DNA of 64,000 nt from Porphyromonas catoniae ATCC 51270. GTDB taxonomy: Bacteria; Bacteroidota; Bacteroidia; Bacteroidales; Porphyromonadaceae. Position 1 is the first letter of the stretch, and the number at the start of each line of letters is the position of its first letter. The stretch spans positions 123,501-187,500 of the forward strand of contig NZ_JDFF01000009.1 in the NCBI RefSeq assembly GCF_000565015.1. Direction: 5' to 3'. Under the pieces are notes generated by a model that saw only the letters and a program-made list of their open reading frames with translations, searched no databases and was not told where the DNA came from. Below, piece after piece: positions 54,193 to 63,400 of the stretch. A program made the translations under genes and the position numbers.

Positions 54193-57100
54193 TTAAAGTC
54201 CGACATTAAGCCCAAAGACAAATACTCGAGGCAAGCTGTAGCCACCCCAAGGATCTCCCCCTGGCTCTGGAGTATAGACATACTTAGCAGCCGTTAGATA
54301 TCCAAGGTTCTGGGCTGTGAGGGATAGGTCGACACTGTTCATAGCAACCTTCTTAGTCCATCGCTGAGGAAGGCGATAGGAAAGAGAGATCTCTCGGAAA
54401 GCAAGGTAATCCCCCTTGTAGGTGAATAGAGAAGAGGTACGATCGTAGTTCCCTTTACCCAGTTGGTCTGCCCACATGTAGCGAGGATACTTGGCGTTTG
54501 GGTTGGACTCGCTAAACGTATTATCACGAGCTTGCTTAATCGTATTGTAGGTACCCTGCATATTCCCCATGATCCAAGGGGTACGATGGTCAACGATCGT
54601 ATGCCCTATAGCGTAATCGAGTCGTATGCTTAGGCTTAGATCCTTCCATGTGAGAGACGTTGAGAAGCCTCCAGTGAGCCAAGGATTACTATTTCCAAGC
54701 TTCACTCTATCGAACTCATCAATGACACCGTCACCGTTTACGTCTCTCCAGCGCACGTCTCCAGGCTGAATAGGCAAGATCTTACCTGCATCCTTCTCCG
54801 ATTGGTCGGCAGATTGCCAAGCCTTGGGACCATAGAGATGCTTCGGGGCATAACGATCCACCAGATTCTCTGGTATCTCACTCTCCGAGCGGTAGATTCC
54901 ATCAGCTTGGAAGCCATATATATCACCCGGGGATTGCCCTTCTTGGTATCCACCGACCCAGTTCTTCTCATTGCCGTTACCCGTATAGACCTGAGAAGCA
55001 CCTTGTCGGTTACGCTCTAGCCCATTTGGGGGGAGCTTGAGAATTTTGTTCCTATTGATTGCTCCATTGAGGCTAGCATTCCACTTCCACTCTTTGGTAT
55101 TCAGTATACGAGCATTAATATCTACTTCCAAGCCTCGGTTTCGTATCCTACCGTTGTTGGACTTATACGAGCTAATGCCTGTATGTGATGTGAGCGTGAT
55201 GTCAGCAAGCTTATCATCGGTGATACGGTTATAGTAGGTAATTCCAAGGGTAAGTCTGTTATTCCACAGTCCTAAGTCAGCACCTACTTCAAAAGTATTG
55301 GTCTTCTCCCAGAGGAGTCCTCTGTTAGGTAGCCCCGAGATGGAGATGGCATCCCGGCCTCCGTAGCGAGACAGTCCATAAGAACCTTGGAGCGTGTATC
55401 GACCAATGCCCGACACATTCCCGTTGCTCCCATAGCTGAGGCGTAGCTTACCAAAATTAAGGACACTACCAATATCAAACTTCTTGACGAACTCCTCATT
55501 AGTGAAGACCCATCCAGCAGATACTCCAGGGAAGAAGCCCCATCGGTTATCGATTAGCTTCGAGTATCCATCGTAGCGAGACACGAGAGAGAGGAGGTAA
55601 CGCCCTCGGTAATCATAGTTCACTCGGCCGAAGTAGGAGAGGATACGTTCACGACTATGCTCCGATTTAATAGATCGTGCTCCTTTCTCATCACTCGTGT
55701 ATTGTAGGGCAGAGAAGTCATCAAACTTCGCATTCTTCCCAGAGGCAGACAGTGTTTTAATGTAGCTGTCGTAGTACTCGCTCCCCAGCATTACCGAGAG
55801 GTTGTGCTTATCTCGGATACTCGTAGTGTAGTTCAGCACAGCGTTGTATGTCTGATCAAGCATCTCAGAGGCAGAGACAGAGGAGTATCGCGTACGATAG
55901 AAAACACCTGGAGATACTAGCCTATCCTTTTGAAATCCTTCTTCCCACGCCTGGCTAAAGAACCATATACCACTGACCTTGACATTCAGACCTTTAAGGA
56001 GATTAAGTGTAAAGGTCTGGTTAAGTGTAAACTTATTTGTCTTCTTATCGTTCTTGTAGGAGTCCTTAACAAGGTTAAAGTTGATATCGCCACCACTTAA
56101 TCCGAGGAGCTTCTCTCCCGCCGCATTACGACCACGGAAGGTAGGAGGTGTCCCGAGCATTCGCCCGAAGAAGTTGGCGTCAAGGCCTAGATTATCCCAG
56201 TCAGCTCGCGTGAAGTTCAGGCTAGAACTTGAGGTCAGCCAAGGCTGGATCTTATAATCAGCGTTGAGGGTAAAATTGATACGCTTGTACCAGTCCACAC
56301 GGGCATTACCATTGCTGTGGTTGTACCCAATGTTAGCGTAGTAATTCCCTCGGTCATTACCACCTGTGAAGCTAAGATTGTAGTCTTGACTAAGTGCGAT
56401 ATCTCGGATATTCTCCTCACGAAGGTTATTTGAGTCTGAGTAAATCAGCTTCTTACCTGTCACAGGGTCGATCATGGTCTTCCATCCCTGCTGGAGGAGG
56501 AAGGCAAGGTTATCGTTGTACTCATAGAGTCCATAGAGCCCTTTCACATCCTTGTTCCCATCAGTTGGATTCCCTTGGGCGTCGAAGTATGAGTTGCCTG
56601 TACCATATCCTCCTGTACCTGATAAGGAGGTATCGTTAGCAAAACCAACCCATCTGCCCTGACTATTCTTATAGATATGAGAGGAGTTCCAGACGGCCTG
56701 ACGCTGCATACGGATATAGTCCTCTGAGCCAAGGAACTCATAGAGGTCACGGAACGTATTTGCACTAACCTTAGCTTTAAAGCGAATCTCACTAAAGCCT
56801 GCTTTCCCTCGCTTGGTCGTGATGAGGATAACACCGTTGTTGGCACGTGCACCATAGATGGCTGTTGCACCTGCATCCTTCATAACCTCCATGGATTCGA
56901 TATCCTCAGGATTGACGTCATTGAGACCACCCCTCACTTGTCCATCAATGACGACCAGTGGAGACCCCGTACCATCTAGGTTCGTCCCCCCGCGGAGGGT
57001 AATCGTAGGTGTTGCACCCGGGCTACCTGATGTTTGTTGCACGCGTAGCCCAGAGACTGCACCAGAGAGTGCCTGAGCGGGATTAGAGAAGAGCCCTTTT

Positions 57101-57501
57101 TCCAACGCTTCGTTCTTCACAGAAGCTATTGAGTTCGTCATTTTACTTCGTAGCTGCCTACCACCATAGGCTGTAACAACTACTTCGTCAATGAGCTTCG
57201 ACTCATCTTTCAGCTGGATACGCAGGGGTTGTGAGAGGTCTCTTCCCGTGAGGTTGATTGTTTGTGACTCATACCCCACACTGGAGATGGTGAGAGATAG
57301 CTTATCTCCCCGTAGCTGCAGCCGAAAGCGCCCCTCAGCATCGGATAGTACCCCGTTAGAAGTGCCTATCTCTCTGACGCTGGCTCCGATAATGGGCTCG
57401 TTCGTCTTGTCTACGACAATCCCAGCGACCGTTCTTCCCTGTGCCCAGGCTCCAAATGTCCATAGACAGAGGGATAGGAGCAATAGTAATGCTCTTTTCA
57501 T
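54193..57501 (-). CDS. SusC/RagA family TonB-linked outer-membrane transporter
   Basis: 1102 residues. A signal peptide (ending WAQG) leads to a carboxypeptidase-regulatory-like domain (about 22-95), a TonB-box region near DEVVVTAYG, a plug domain (ALSGAVSGLRVQQTSGSPG, then TLRGG...SPLVVIDGQVRGG, then DAGATAIYGARANNGVILITTKRG) and a 22-strand barrel ending FVFGLNVGL. It partners the SusD-like protein encoded immediately downstream. A predicted promoter at 57652-57659 leaves a leader of about 145 bases, in a large divergent gap that also contains array F. Only this pair is present: no sigma/anti-sigma or enzyme genes. Confidence 0.95.
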   Translation of the reverse strand: MKRALLLLLSLCLWTFGAWAQGRTVAGIVVDKTNEPIIGASVREIGTSNGVLSDAEGRFRLQLRGDKLSLTISSVGYESQTINLTGRDLSQPLRIQLKDESKLIDEVVVTAYGGRQLRSKMTNSIASVKNEALEKGLFSNPAQALSGAVSGLRVQQTSGSPGATPTITLRGGTNLDGTGSPLVVIDGQVRGGLNDVNPEDIESMEVMKDAGATAIYGARANNGVILITTKRGKAGFSEIRFKAKVSANTFRDLYEFLGSEDYIRMQRQAVWNSSHIYKNSQGRWVGFANDTSLSGTGGYGTGNSYFDAQGNPTDGNKDVKGLYGLYEYNDNLAFLLQQGWKTMIDPVTGKKLIYSDSNNLREENIRDIALSQDYNLSFTGGNDRGNYYANIGYNHSNGNARVDWYKRINFTLNADYKIQPWLTSSSSLNFTRADWDNLGLDANFFGRMLGTPPTFRGRNAAGEKLLGLSGGDINFNLVKDSYKNDKKTNKFTLNQTFTLNLLKGLNVKVSGIWFFSQAWEEGFQKDRLVSPGVFYRTRYSSVSASEMLDQTYNAVLNYTTSIRDKHNLSVMLGSEYYDSYIKTLSASGKNAKFDDFSALQYTSDEKGARSIKSEHSRERILSYFGRVNYDYRGRYLLSLVSRYDGYSKLIDNRWGFFPGVSAGWVFTNEEFVKKFDIGSVLNFGKLRLSYGSNGNVSGIGRYTLQGSYGLSRYGGRDAISISGLPNRGLLWEKTNTFEVGADLGLWNNRLTLGITYYNRITDDKLADITLTSHTGISSYKSNNGRIRNRGLEVDINARILNTKEWKWNASLNGAINRNKILKLPPNGLERNRQGASQVYTGNGNEKNWVGGYQEGQSPGDIYGFQADGIYRSESEIPENLVDRYAPKHLYGPKAWQSADQSEKDAGKILPIQPGDVRWRDVNGDGVIDEFDRVKLGNSNPWLTGGFSTSLTWKDLSLSIRLDYAIGHTIVDHRTPWIMGNMQGTYNTIKQARDNTFSESNPNAKYPRYMWADQLGKGNYDRTSSLFTYKGDYLAFREISLSYRLPQRWTKKVAMNSVDLSLTAQNLGYLTAAKYVYTPEPGGDPWGGYSLPRVFVFGLNVGL

Positions 57502-57651
57502 CGTTTTCAGTGTTATTTATGATTAGACAAAATTCGTTTATGACTTAGCACTTTAGTATTTTAGTATTGAAGCGTTATCTCAAAGGAAACTCCTCTCCCC
57601 ACACATCAGCCTAATCTCTTCCTGTTTTTATTAAAGCAACAGAGACCAGAG

Positions 57652-57659
57652 CAAAGATA
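57652..57659 (-). promoter_or_regulatory. -7 box before the SusC gene
   Basis: The minus strand reads TATCTTTG. Transcription would start near 57645, about 145 bases before the SusC ATG. Confidence 0.65.
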
Positions 57660-57775
57660 AAAATATTTTGACCAAGGGATATCTGCACATTGGACATGTC
57701 CACCATCCCTTATACGAAAAAGACATAAAGAATTGATTATCAAATTGATACAAACATCCCCACAAGGAGTATCAA

Positions 57776-57884
57776 CGAGTTACCATAACTCGTCACAAAG
57801 AGTTACCATAAGTCGTCATGACAACTTACCATAAGTCGTTACAAGGAGTTACCATAACTCTCTAAAGCGAGTTACCATAACTCG
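57776..57884. repeat. Five-unit 23-bp palindrome array F (family i)
   Basis: Units begin at 57776, 57799, 57822, 57845 and 57868, all in the CCA orientation, the only array with no inverted unit. Unit 3 (CAACTTACCATAAGTCG) is the one unit in the window where both arms changed together so that the central palindrome is restored. Confidence 0.95.
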
Positions 57885-58095
57885 TTGAGGCATATGTTTT
57901 ACACAAGAGGAACTCACTATTAATAAATCAGTTACAAGAATCACCAAGAGAGCGTGTCTGTCTACCCCAGGCAAGGCTAGTTAGAGAGCTAAGGAGAATT
58001 GGTGCAAGCCCTTGGTGGACCCACCCCCAATTAAAATAAGAGGAGAGCTCCTGCTCTCTCAATGAGCTGAAAACGACTGAATGGGCGATAATGTC

Positions 58096-58103
58096 TATCT
58101 TTG
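58096..58103 (+). promoter_or_regulatory. -7 box before ftsX
   Basis: TATCTTTG, 183 bp before the ftsX ATG, which gives a long leader containing a possible stem-loop. Confidence 0.6.
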
Positions 58104-58285
58104 CATGCAAATTACCCTTGGTCTATCCACAAAGTAAAGTAAGGCTCTTACTCTCGGTTGGATAAGCAGGGGATTATGTCTCATGGCTTGCTCCTGCTTA
58201 GGAAGGAAAGTCTTTGCTCTGTACCTCCAAGGGGAGGAGCAATGGGCTATGAATTAGGTAGAACAGGCTACGCATATAGAATAGA

Positions 58286-59164
58286 ATGGGTGTACCCCGT
58301 ACAAAACAATCTTCGACGCTCCGCTATTCGCGTCTTTTGAGCTTCATCAGCATCACCGTGACCCTCTTTATGCTCGGTGCTCTAGGCTTAGTCTATGTCC
58401 TCGAGCAAGGTCTGAGCCACGAGGTGCGTGAGCGTGTAGCCTTCACCATTGAGCTTCCTAGCCAGGAGCAAACCGAGACAAGCAAGCTCACACAGGAGCT
58501 ACGCAGCCTCCCCTATGTACGAGACGTCGAATTGATTACACCGGATAGTGCGGCACGTAGTCTAGCCGAAGTACTGGGTGAAGACCCAACCAAAGTCCTT
58601 GGCTACAATCCTCTACAGCCAATGGCTAAGATTTACCTGCGGGCAGAATACACGCACCCCGATAGTCTGCGTAAAATCACCGCGTCCAATCCGTTACTCA
58701 AGACGGCAGAAGGTCTACAAGAGCAGGAGGGCGAATGGGCCTCAGCCTCACGTAACCTCCAGACGATACGTCTCGTCCTGTGGATTTTCCTTGGGCTACA
58801 CCTCTTGGTCAGCTTCCTACAAATCAATACAGCCACAGGTCTTATCATCTACTCTCAGCGTATGCGCATACGTACGCTCTCGCTCATCGGTGCTACAGCA
58901 AGCTTCATCGCTTGGCCGTTCATCCAGAGAGCAATGCTAGATGCTCTGGTTGGAGCTCTGATTGCGCTGGGGCTACTTGCTGGGGCTATCTTTGGGGTGT
59001 ACCGAGGTTTGGGCTTTGACCTTCTGGCGATATGCCCAAGGCTTCCACTTGTAGGAGTCATCCTAGCCATTCCACTAGTGGGGGTGCTGGTAAGCCTCAT
59101 TTCCTCTTGGAGAGCAACACGCAAGTACATCCATATGGATGAGGGTAAAATCCACCTCATCTAA
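58286..59164 (+). CDS. ftsX: Cell division protein FtsX
   Basis: The membrane partner of FtsE; together they couple cell division to peptidoglycan hydrolase activation. 292 residues with four membrane segments: one at about 18-38, then a periplasmic domain (about 40-155, with LRSLPYVRDVELITPDSA), and three at about 165-185, 205-235 and 255-275. The C-terminal TMs have the FtsX/ABC-permease pattern RMRIRTLSLIGATASFI. ftsE is not adjacent. It leads a tight operon of six genes ending at folK. Confidence 0.9.
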   Translation: MGVPRTKQSSTLRYSRLLSFISITVTLFMLGALGLVYVLEQGLSHEVRERVAFTIELPSQEQTETSKLTQELRSLPYVRDVELITPDSAARSLAEVLGEDPTKVLGYNPLQPMAKIYLRAEYTHPDSLRKITASNPLLKTAEGLQEQEGEWASASRNLQTIRLVLWIFLGLHLLVSFLQINTATGLIIYSQRMRIRTLSLIGATASFIAWPFIQRAMLDALVGALIALGLLAGAIFGVYRGLGFDLLAICPRLPLVGVILAIPLVGVLVSLISSWRATRKYIHMDEGKIHLI

Positions 59165-59200
59165 TACTCTCACTTCGCATTTAACTCAGCATATTCAGCT

Positions 59201-59437
59201 ATGCTTTACAGTAAAAAGAACTATATCCTCATGGGGGTATCTGCACTACTCATCATCGTGGGCTTTATCCTCATGTCTGGTGGAGCAAGTGAAGATCCCA
59301 CAGCTTTCAGTGCTGACATCTTCAGCGCTAGACGTATCATCATCGCCCCAATCATCTGTGTACTCGGCTTCGCGCTGATGGGCTATGCGATCCTAGCCAA
59401 TCCGACACAGAGTAAGGGAGAGGAGGACACCAAGTAA
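59201..59437 (+). CDS. DUF3098 small membrane protein
   Basis: 78 residues with two membrane segments (about 8-26 and 46-66) joined by a short loop containing DPTAFSADIFSARRIIIAP, the DUF3098 signature. The function is unknown. It is commonly found between ftsX and uppP in Bacteroidota as far as I recall, and here its stop overlaps the uppP start by one base, so it probably belongs with cell-envelope assembly. Confidence 0.88.
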   Translation: MLYSKKNYILMGVSALLIIVGFILMSGGASEDPTAFSADIFSARRIIIAPIICVLGFALMGYAILANPTQSKGEEDTK

Positions 59438-60270
59438 TGACCATCCTTGAGAGCATCATCCTAGCGATCGTCGAGGGACTGACGGAGTTTCTCCCTGTTT
59501 CCTCTACGGGACACATGATCCTAACCGAGGGGATACTCGGGATGGAGAGTACAGCGTACCTAAAGGCCTTCACTGTCATGATCCAGTTTGGGGCAATCTT
59601 ATCGGTCGTTATTTTCTATTTCCGTCGCTTTCTCCCCTTTCCTATCCTAGGCTTTCACCCTGATGAGACTACGAGTCTTGGGGGATGGAGACTATATGCT
59701 CTGATGATTGTGGGCTGCATCCCAGCAGCAGTGCTTGGGGGGCTTCTCAATGATCAAATCGATGCTCTCCTAGGGAATACCTGGGTCGTACTGGCTATGC
59801 TTTCCCTCGGAGGAATCTTGATGATCTACTTCGATCGGATCTTTGGAGCAAAGGGTGAGAAGCGCGTAACAGTTACCAATGCCTTCATCATCGGATTGTT
59901 TCAATGCCTAGCGATGATTCCTGGGGTATCTCGTTCGATGGCTACCATCTTTGGCGGTATGCAACAAGGGCTAACGAGGCGACAAGCTGCTGAGTTCTCG
60001 TTCTTCCTCGCTGTACCTACGATGTTTGGAGCCACGCTACTCAAGGGCTATAAGCTCTACAAGGAGCTTGGCATGCAGGTTTTCCAAGAGAATTGGCAAA
60101 CGCTACTGATTGGGAACGTTGTGGCTTTCCTCGTCGCACTACTCGCGATTAAGTTCTTCATCGACTTCGTTACTCGGTATGGCTTCCGTGCCTTTGGCTA
60201 TTATCGCATACTGCTCTCTGTAGGCGTGGCTATTGTCTTGTTACTCGGAGCGAATATCTCACTTAGCTAA
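59437..60270 (+). CDS. uppP: Undecaprenyl-diphosphatase
   Basis: Dephosphorylates undecaprenyl diphosphate to recycle the lipid carrier of peptidoglycan and polysaccharide synthesis; also linked to bacitracin resistance. 277 residues, polytopic membrane protein. The two catalytic motifs are intact: EGLTEFLPVSSTGH (Glu17 region) and PGVSRSMATIFGG. One base overlap with the DUF3098 gene and zero spacing to truB point to strict co-translation. Confidence 0.95.
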   Translation: MTILESIILAIVEGLTEFLPVSSTGHMILTEGILGMESTAYLKAFTVMIQFGAILSVVIFYFRRFLPFPILGFHPDETTSLGGWRLYALMIVGCIPAAVLGGLLNDQIDALLGNTWVVLAMLSLGGILMIYFDRIFGAKGEKRVTVTNAFIIGLFQCLAMIPGVSRSMATIFGGMQQGLTRRQAAEFSFFLAVPTMFGATLLKGYKLYKELGMQVFQENWQTLLIGNVVAFLVALLAIKFFIDFVTRYGFRAFGYYRILLSVGVAIVLLLGANISLS

Positions 60271-60990
60271 ATGGAGAAGCTGGACCTCATAGCTGGAGCT
60301 ACCATAGCACTCGATAAGCCTCTGACGTGGAGCTCGTTTAGTCTTATTAATAAGTTCCGATATGAGGCATGCCGCTTCCTCGGTATACGCAAGCTGAAGG
60401 TTGGTCACGCAGGCACACTTGACCCACTAGCAACAGGAGTGATGATCCTCTGTACTGGCAAGCATACCAAACAGATACCTCAGCTACAAGAAGGGAGAAA
60501 AGAGTACATCGCCAATATTCGCCTTGGGCAGACGACCCCCACCTATGATATGGAGAGCGAACCCGATGCATTCTTCCCAACAGATCACATTACTCGCGAA
60601 CTCGTCCTTGAGAGATTACAAGGCTTCGTTGGCACAATAGAGCAGGTCCCACCTGCATTCTCTGCTGTAAAAGTAGATGGTAAGCGAGCCTATGACCTTG
60701 CACGAAAGGGACGAGACTTTGAGCTAAAGGCTAAGACCCTAGTCATTGATGAGATTGAGTTGCTCGACTATACCCTTCCCGATATACAGATACGTGTCGT
60801 CTGTAGCAAGGGTACTTATATCCGTGCTTTGGCTCGTGATATAGGCCTTGCCTTAGGCTCTGGTGGACATCTCACGGCTCTTCGCCGTACACGCGTTGGA
60901 GAGTTCACCCTTGCGGACTGCTACCGAGTAGAGGACATCCAATCGTTCCTCCACCAGCATGTTGCACCACTAGATACAACGAATGAATAA
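60271..60990 (+). CDS. truB: tRNA pseudouridine-55 synthase
   Basis: Isomerises U55 in the T loop of tRNAs and also acts as a tRNA chaperone. The catalytic motif KVGHAGTLDPLATG contains Asp51; later motifs RKEYIANIRLGQTTPTYD, PAFSAVKVDGKRAYDLAR and CSKGTYIRALARDIG are typical. 239 residues, lacking the C-terminal PUA domain of the longer form. It starts directly after the uppP stop. Confidence 0.95.
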   Translation: MEKLDLIAGATIALDKPLTWSSFSLINKFRYEACRFLGIRKLKVGHAGTLDPLATGVMILCTGKHTKQIPQLQEGRKEYIANIRLGQTTPTYDMESEPDAFFPTDHITRELVLERLQGFVGTIEQVPPAFSAVKVDGKRAYDLARKGRDFELKAKTLVIDEIELLDYTLPDIQIRVVCSKGTYIRALARDIGLALGSGGHLTALRRTRVGEFTLADCYRVEDIQSFLHQHVAPLDTTNE

Positions 60991-61014
60991 AACTCCCTTA
61001 CAATATAGATTGAA

Positions 61015-62076
61015 ATGAAGGATACTAAGCTAAGTCACTTTGAGCTCGACGTTCCTGAGAACCTGATCGCCAAGAAGCCTGCAACCTTCCGCGACGAATC
61101 ACGTATGCTCGTGCTACACAAGAAGACTGGTGAGATCGAGCATCGACAGTTCAAGGACATCCTAGAGTACTTCCAGAAGGATGACGTCTTTGTCTTCAAC
61201 GACACCAAGGTCTTCCCTGCTCGCATGTACGGCAACAAGGAGAAGACGGGTGCTCAGATTGAGGTTTTCCTCCTGCGCGAACTTAATCCTGCGCTCAAGC
61301 TATGGGATGTCGTCGTTGACCCTGCACGCAAGATTCGGATCGGTAACAAACTCTATTTCGGCAAGAATGACGAACTCGTAGCGGAAGTCATTGATAATAC
61401 CACCTCCCGTGGACGTACCCTTCGCTTCCTCTACGATGGCAACTCCGAAGAATTCCGCCGCATCCTCTATGCTATGGGTGAGACACCGCTCCCCAAGTAC
61501 ATCAATCGTAGTCCAAATAACGATGATGCACACCGATACCAATCCCTCTTCGCTGAGAATGAAGGGGCCGTCGTAGGACCTGCTGCGAGCTTCCACTTCA
61601 GTCGAGAACTCTTACTACGCATGGAGATTAAGGACATCCATAAGGCCTTCATCACCGTACACAACGGGCTCGGGAATTATCGAGATATTGACGTAGAGGA
61701 TCTGACAAAATATAAGATGGAGAGCGAGCAGATCATCGTCCCAGAGACTGCTTGTACCATAGTGAATAAAGCAAGTGACGCAGGGCGTAATATCTGTGCC
61801 ATTGGTACCTCCGTGCTACGTGCTATGGAGACGGCAGCTGGCACAGAGCGGCATATCAAGGTCTTCGATGGCTGGACAAGTCGCTTCATCTTCCCTCCAT
61901 ACGACTTCAACGTCCCCAACGCCCTCGTGACCAACTTCCACCTCTCCAAGTCTATCCTCCTCATGATGGCAGCAGCTTTCGGTGGATACGAAGAGACAAT
62001 GAATGCCTACGCAGTAGCCATCAAGGAGAAGTATCGCTTCGGTGCCTATGGTGACGCTATGCTCATCATCGACTAG
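61015..62076 (+). CDS. queA: S-adenosylmethionine:tRNA ribosyltransferase-isomerase
   Basis: Transfers and isomerises the ribose of SAM onto 7-aminomethyl-7-deazaguanine in tRNA to make epoxyqueuosine, late in queuosine synthesis. 353 residues. Family features are FELDVPENLIAKKPA at the N-terminus, VFNDTKVFPARMYG, RYQSLFAENEGAVVGPAASFHFS and the C-terminal NFHLSKSILLMMAAAFGG. It is 24 bp after truB, so two tRNA modification genes are adjacent. Other queuosine genes are not in the window. Confidence 0.95.
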   Translation: MKDTKLSHFELDVPENLIAKKPATFRDESRMLVLHKKTGEIEHRQFKDILEYFQKDDVFVFNDTKVFPARMYGNKEKTGAQIEVFLLRELNPALKLWDVVVDPARKIRIGNKLYFGKNDELVAEVIDNTTSRGRTLRFLYDGNSEEFRRILYAMGETPLPKYINRSPNNDDAHRYQSLFAENEGAVVGPAASFHFSRELLLRMEIKDIHKAFITVHNGLGNYRDIDVEDLTKYKMESEQIIVPETACTIVNKASDAGRNICAIGTSVLRAMETAAGTERHIKVFDGWTSRFIFPPYDFNVPNALVTNFHLSKSILLMMAAAFGGYEETMNAYAVAIKEKYRFGAYGDAMLIID

Positions 62077-62089
62077 ACGATAAGCTCCG

Positions 62090-62581
62090 ATGCCCCAGCT
62101 CTATCTATCTCTAGGTAGTAATGAGGGGGATCGCAGGGTCCTTCTAGAAAAAGCAATTGACGCTATCCACACGTCCATCGGACATGTGGATAGCGTCTCT
62201 TCTTTCTTTGAAACACAACCTTGGGGCTTCGAGAGCAACCATCCATTCCTGAATATCGCAGTGAAGGTTACAACTAACCTCTCTCCTTATGAGGTACTGG
62301 ATCAAACCCAAGCTATTGAACGAGCATTAGGGAGAAAAGAAAAGAGCCATCTCGGTGTCTACCAAGACCGCCCTATCGACATTGATCTTCTCCTCTACGA
62401 CGACCTCACATTACACGATCCTCGCCTCACCATCCCCCATCCTTTGTTACATCGTCGTCTCTTTGTACTTGATCCTTTAGTGGAGATTGCCCCAGATCAA
62501 TACCATCCCCTTTTAGGCAAAACCATCCAAGAGCTAAGGCAGGAGCTCCACACCGTAGATACGTCCCATTCGGCTCTCTAG
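62090..62581 (+). CDS. folK: 6-hydroxymethyl-7,8-dihydropterin pyrophosphokinase
   Basis: Transfers diphosphate from ATP to 6-hydroxymethyl-7,8-dihydropterin, giving the substrate of FolP (encoded at 5143). Signatures are LSLGSNEGDRR, FLNIAVKV and the catalytic RPIDIDLLLYDD. 163 residues. Last gene of the ftsX operon. Its final 48 bases overlap the 3' end of the convergent YigZ-family gene, so the stop of each gene lies inside the other. Confidence 0.93.
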   Translation: MPQLYLSLGSNEGDRRVLLEKAIDAIHTSIGHVDSVSSFFETQPWGFESNHPFLNIAVKVTTNLSPYEVLDQTQAIERALGRKEKSHLGVYQDRPIDIDLLLYDDLTLHDPRLTIPHPLLHRRLFVLDPLVEIAPDQYHPLLGKTIQELRQELHTVDTSHSAL

Positions 62582-63133
62582 CTCTGCGAACTTCCCAGCT
62601 CGCACCGAGAGGGAGAGGCGGCATGACTCCCTAAAGTCTTGCTCTAGTATCACTGCGTCTAGCTCCTTGACTTGTCGCATCACAATCCCCATCAAGTCGT
62701 AAGGGAACCAGATGGAGCACTCTTTGCTTAGGATTACCTCTCGACGCTCCGCCCCATCTAGAGCGGACAAAGTTGCCTCTCGGTACGCTTCAATAAGACC
62801 ACTCGTCCCAAGTTTTACTCCACCGAAATAGCGCACCACAAGGACAATGACATTCGTCAGTCCCTGCGAAACCAAAATCCCAAGGATCGGTCGTCCAGCT
62901 GTACCCGAAGGCTCCCCATCATCATTGCTACGTGTTCGCTCCCCCGCTGGCTCAAGCCGGTATGCCCAGCATACATGACGAGCATCGTAGTACTTAGCTC
63001 GAAATTCCTCCACTCGCCCCATAGCTGCAGACTCATCCTCTACGGGAAAAGCAAACGCCAAGAAACGGCTTCGTTTCTCCGAATACTCTCCTCGTGCCTC
63101 TGCAACTAATGTCCAATAGCTATCCTGCTCCAT
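62534..63133 (-). CDS. YigZ/IMPACT (UPF0029) family protein
   Basis: 199 residues. The N-terminal UPF0029 domain has EKRSRFLAFAFPV, ARHVCWAYRL, NDDGEPSGTAGRPIL and VVRYFGGVKLGTSGLIEAYR, which define the family; a C-terminal DUF1949-like ferredoxin domain follows (from about 130). Related eukaryotic IMPACT binds Gcn1 and modulates translation stress, but the bacterial role is not settled. It has a TATCTTTG promoter on the minus strand (63163-63170), 30 bp upstream, and overlaps folK tail to tail by 48 bases. Confidence 0.92.
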   Translation of the reverse strand: MEQDSYWTLVAEARGEYSEKRSRFLAFAFPVEDESAAMGRVEEFRAKYYDARHVCWAYRLEPAGERTRSNDDGEPSGTAGRPILGILVSQGLTNVIVLVVRYFGGVKLGTSGLIEAYREATLSALDGAERREVILSKECSIWFPYDLMGIVMRQVKELDAVILEQDFRESCRLSLSVRAGKFAELESRMGRIYGVELLP

Positions 63134-63162
63134 TTGTAGTCCTCCTGCCTCATCATTATAGG

Positions 63163-63170
63163 CAAAGATA
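63163..63170 (-). promoter_or_regulatory. -7 box before the YigZ-family gene
   Basis: The minus strand reads TATCTTTG, 30 bp upstream of the ATG at 63133. Confidence 0.7.
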
Positions 63171-63400
63171 CGCCATTGTATTGTAGTATTCAGCCTTTCT
63201 TCTCCTCTCCTCTACGATACCCACAGCATTATCCTGCCCCTACCAACAGCAGAGCCTACTGTAGCCATACAATACAGTACCCCTAGGATTACGACACCGC
63301 ATACGTCACCATCAACCCTATGAAGTATCCATCTCTACAAAACAACACGATAACCAGCTGATAATAAGAAAGATTGAATAGGTCACAAAATACAGCTCAA

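Larger units (their letters stand above)
57502..58285. other. 784-bp divergent intergenic region with array F
   Basis: The region between SusC (minus) and ftsX (plus). It holds the SusC leader and promoter, array F (57776-57884), the motif CATATGTTTTACACAAGAGG (57891-57910), a TATCTTTG box at 58096-58103 for ftsX, and an 8-bp stem in the ftsX leader (TTGCTCCT 58188-58195 with AGGAGCAA 58235-58242). No gene is visible. Confidence 0.65.

Noticed and set aside
58158..58340. 60-codon plus-strand open frame before ftsX
   Set aside because: It overlaps the ftsX start in another frame, and the region reads better as a structured leader.
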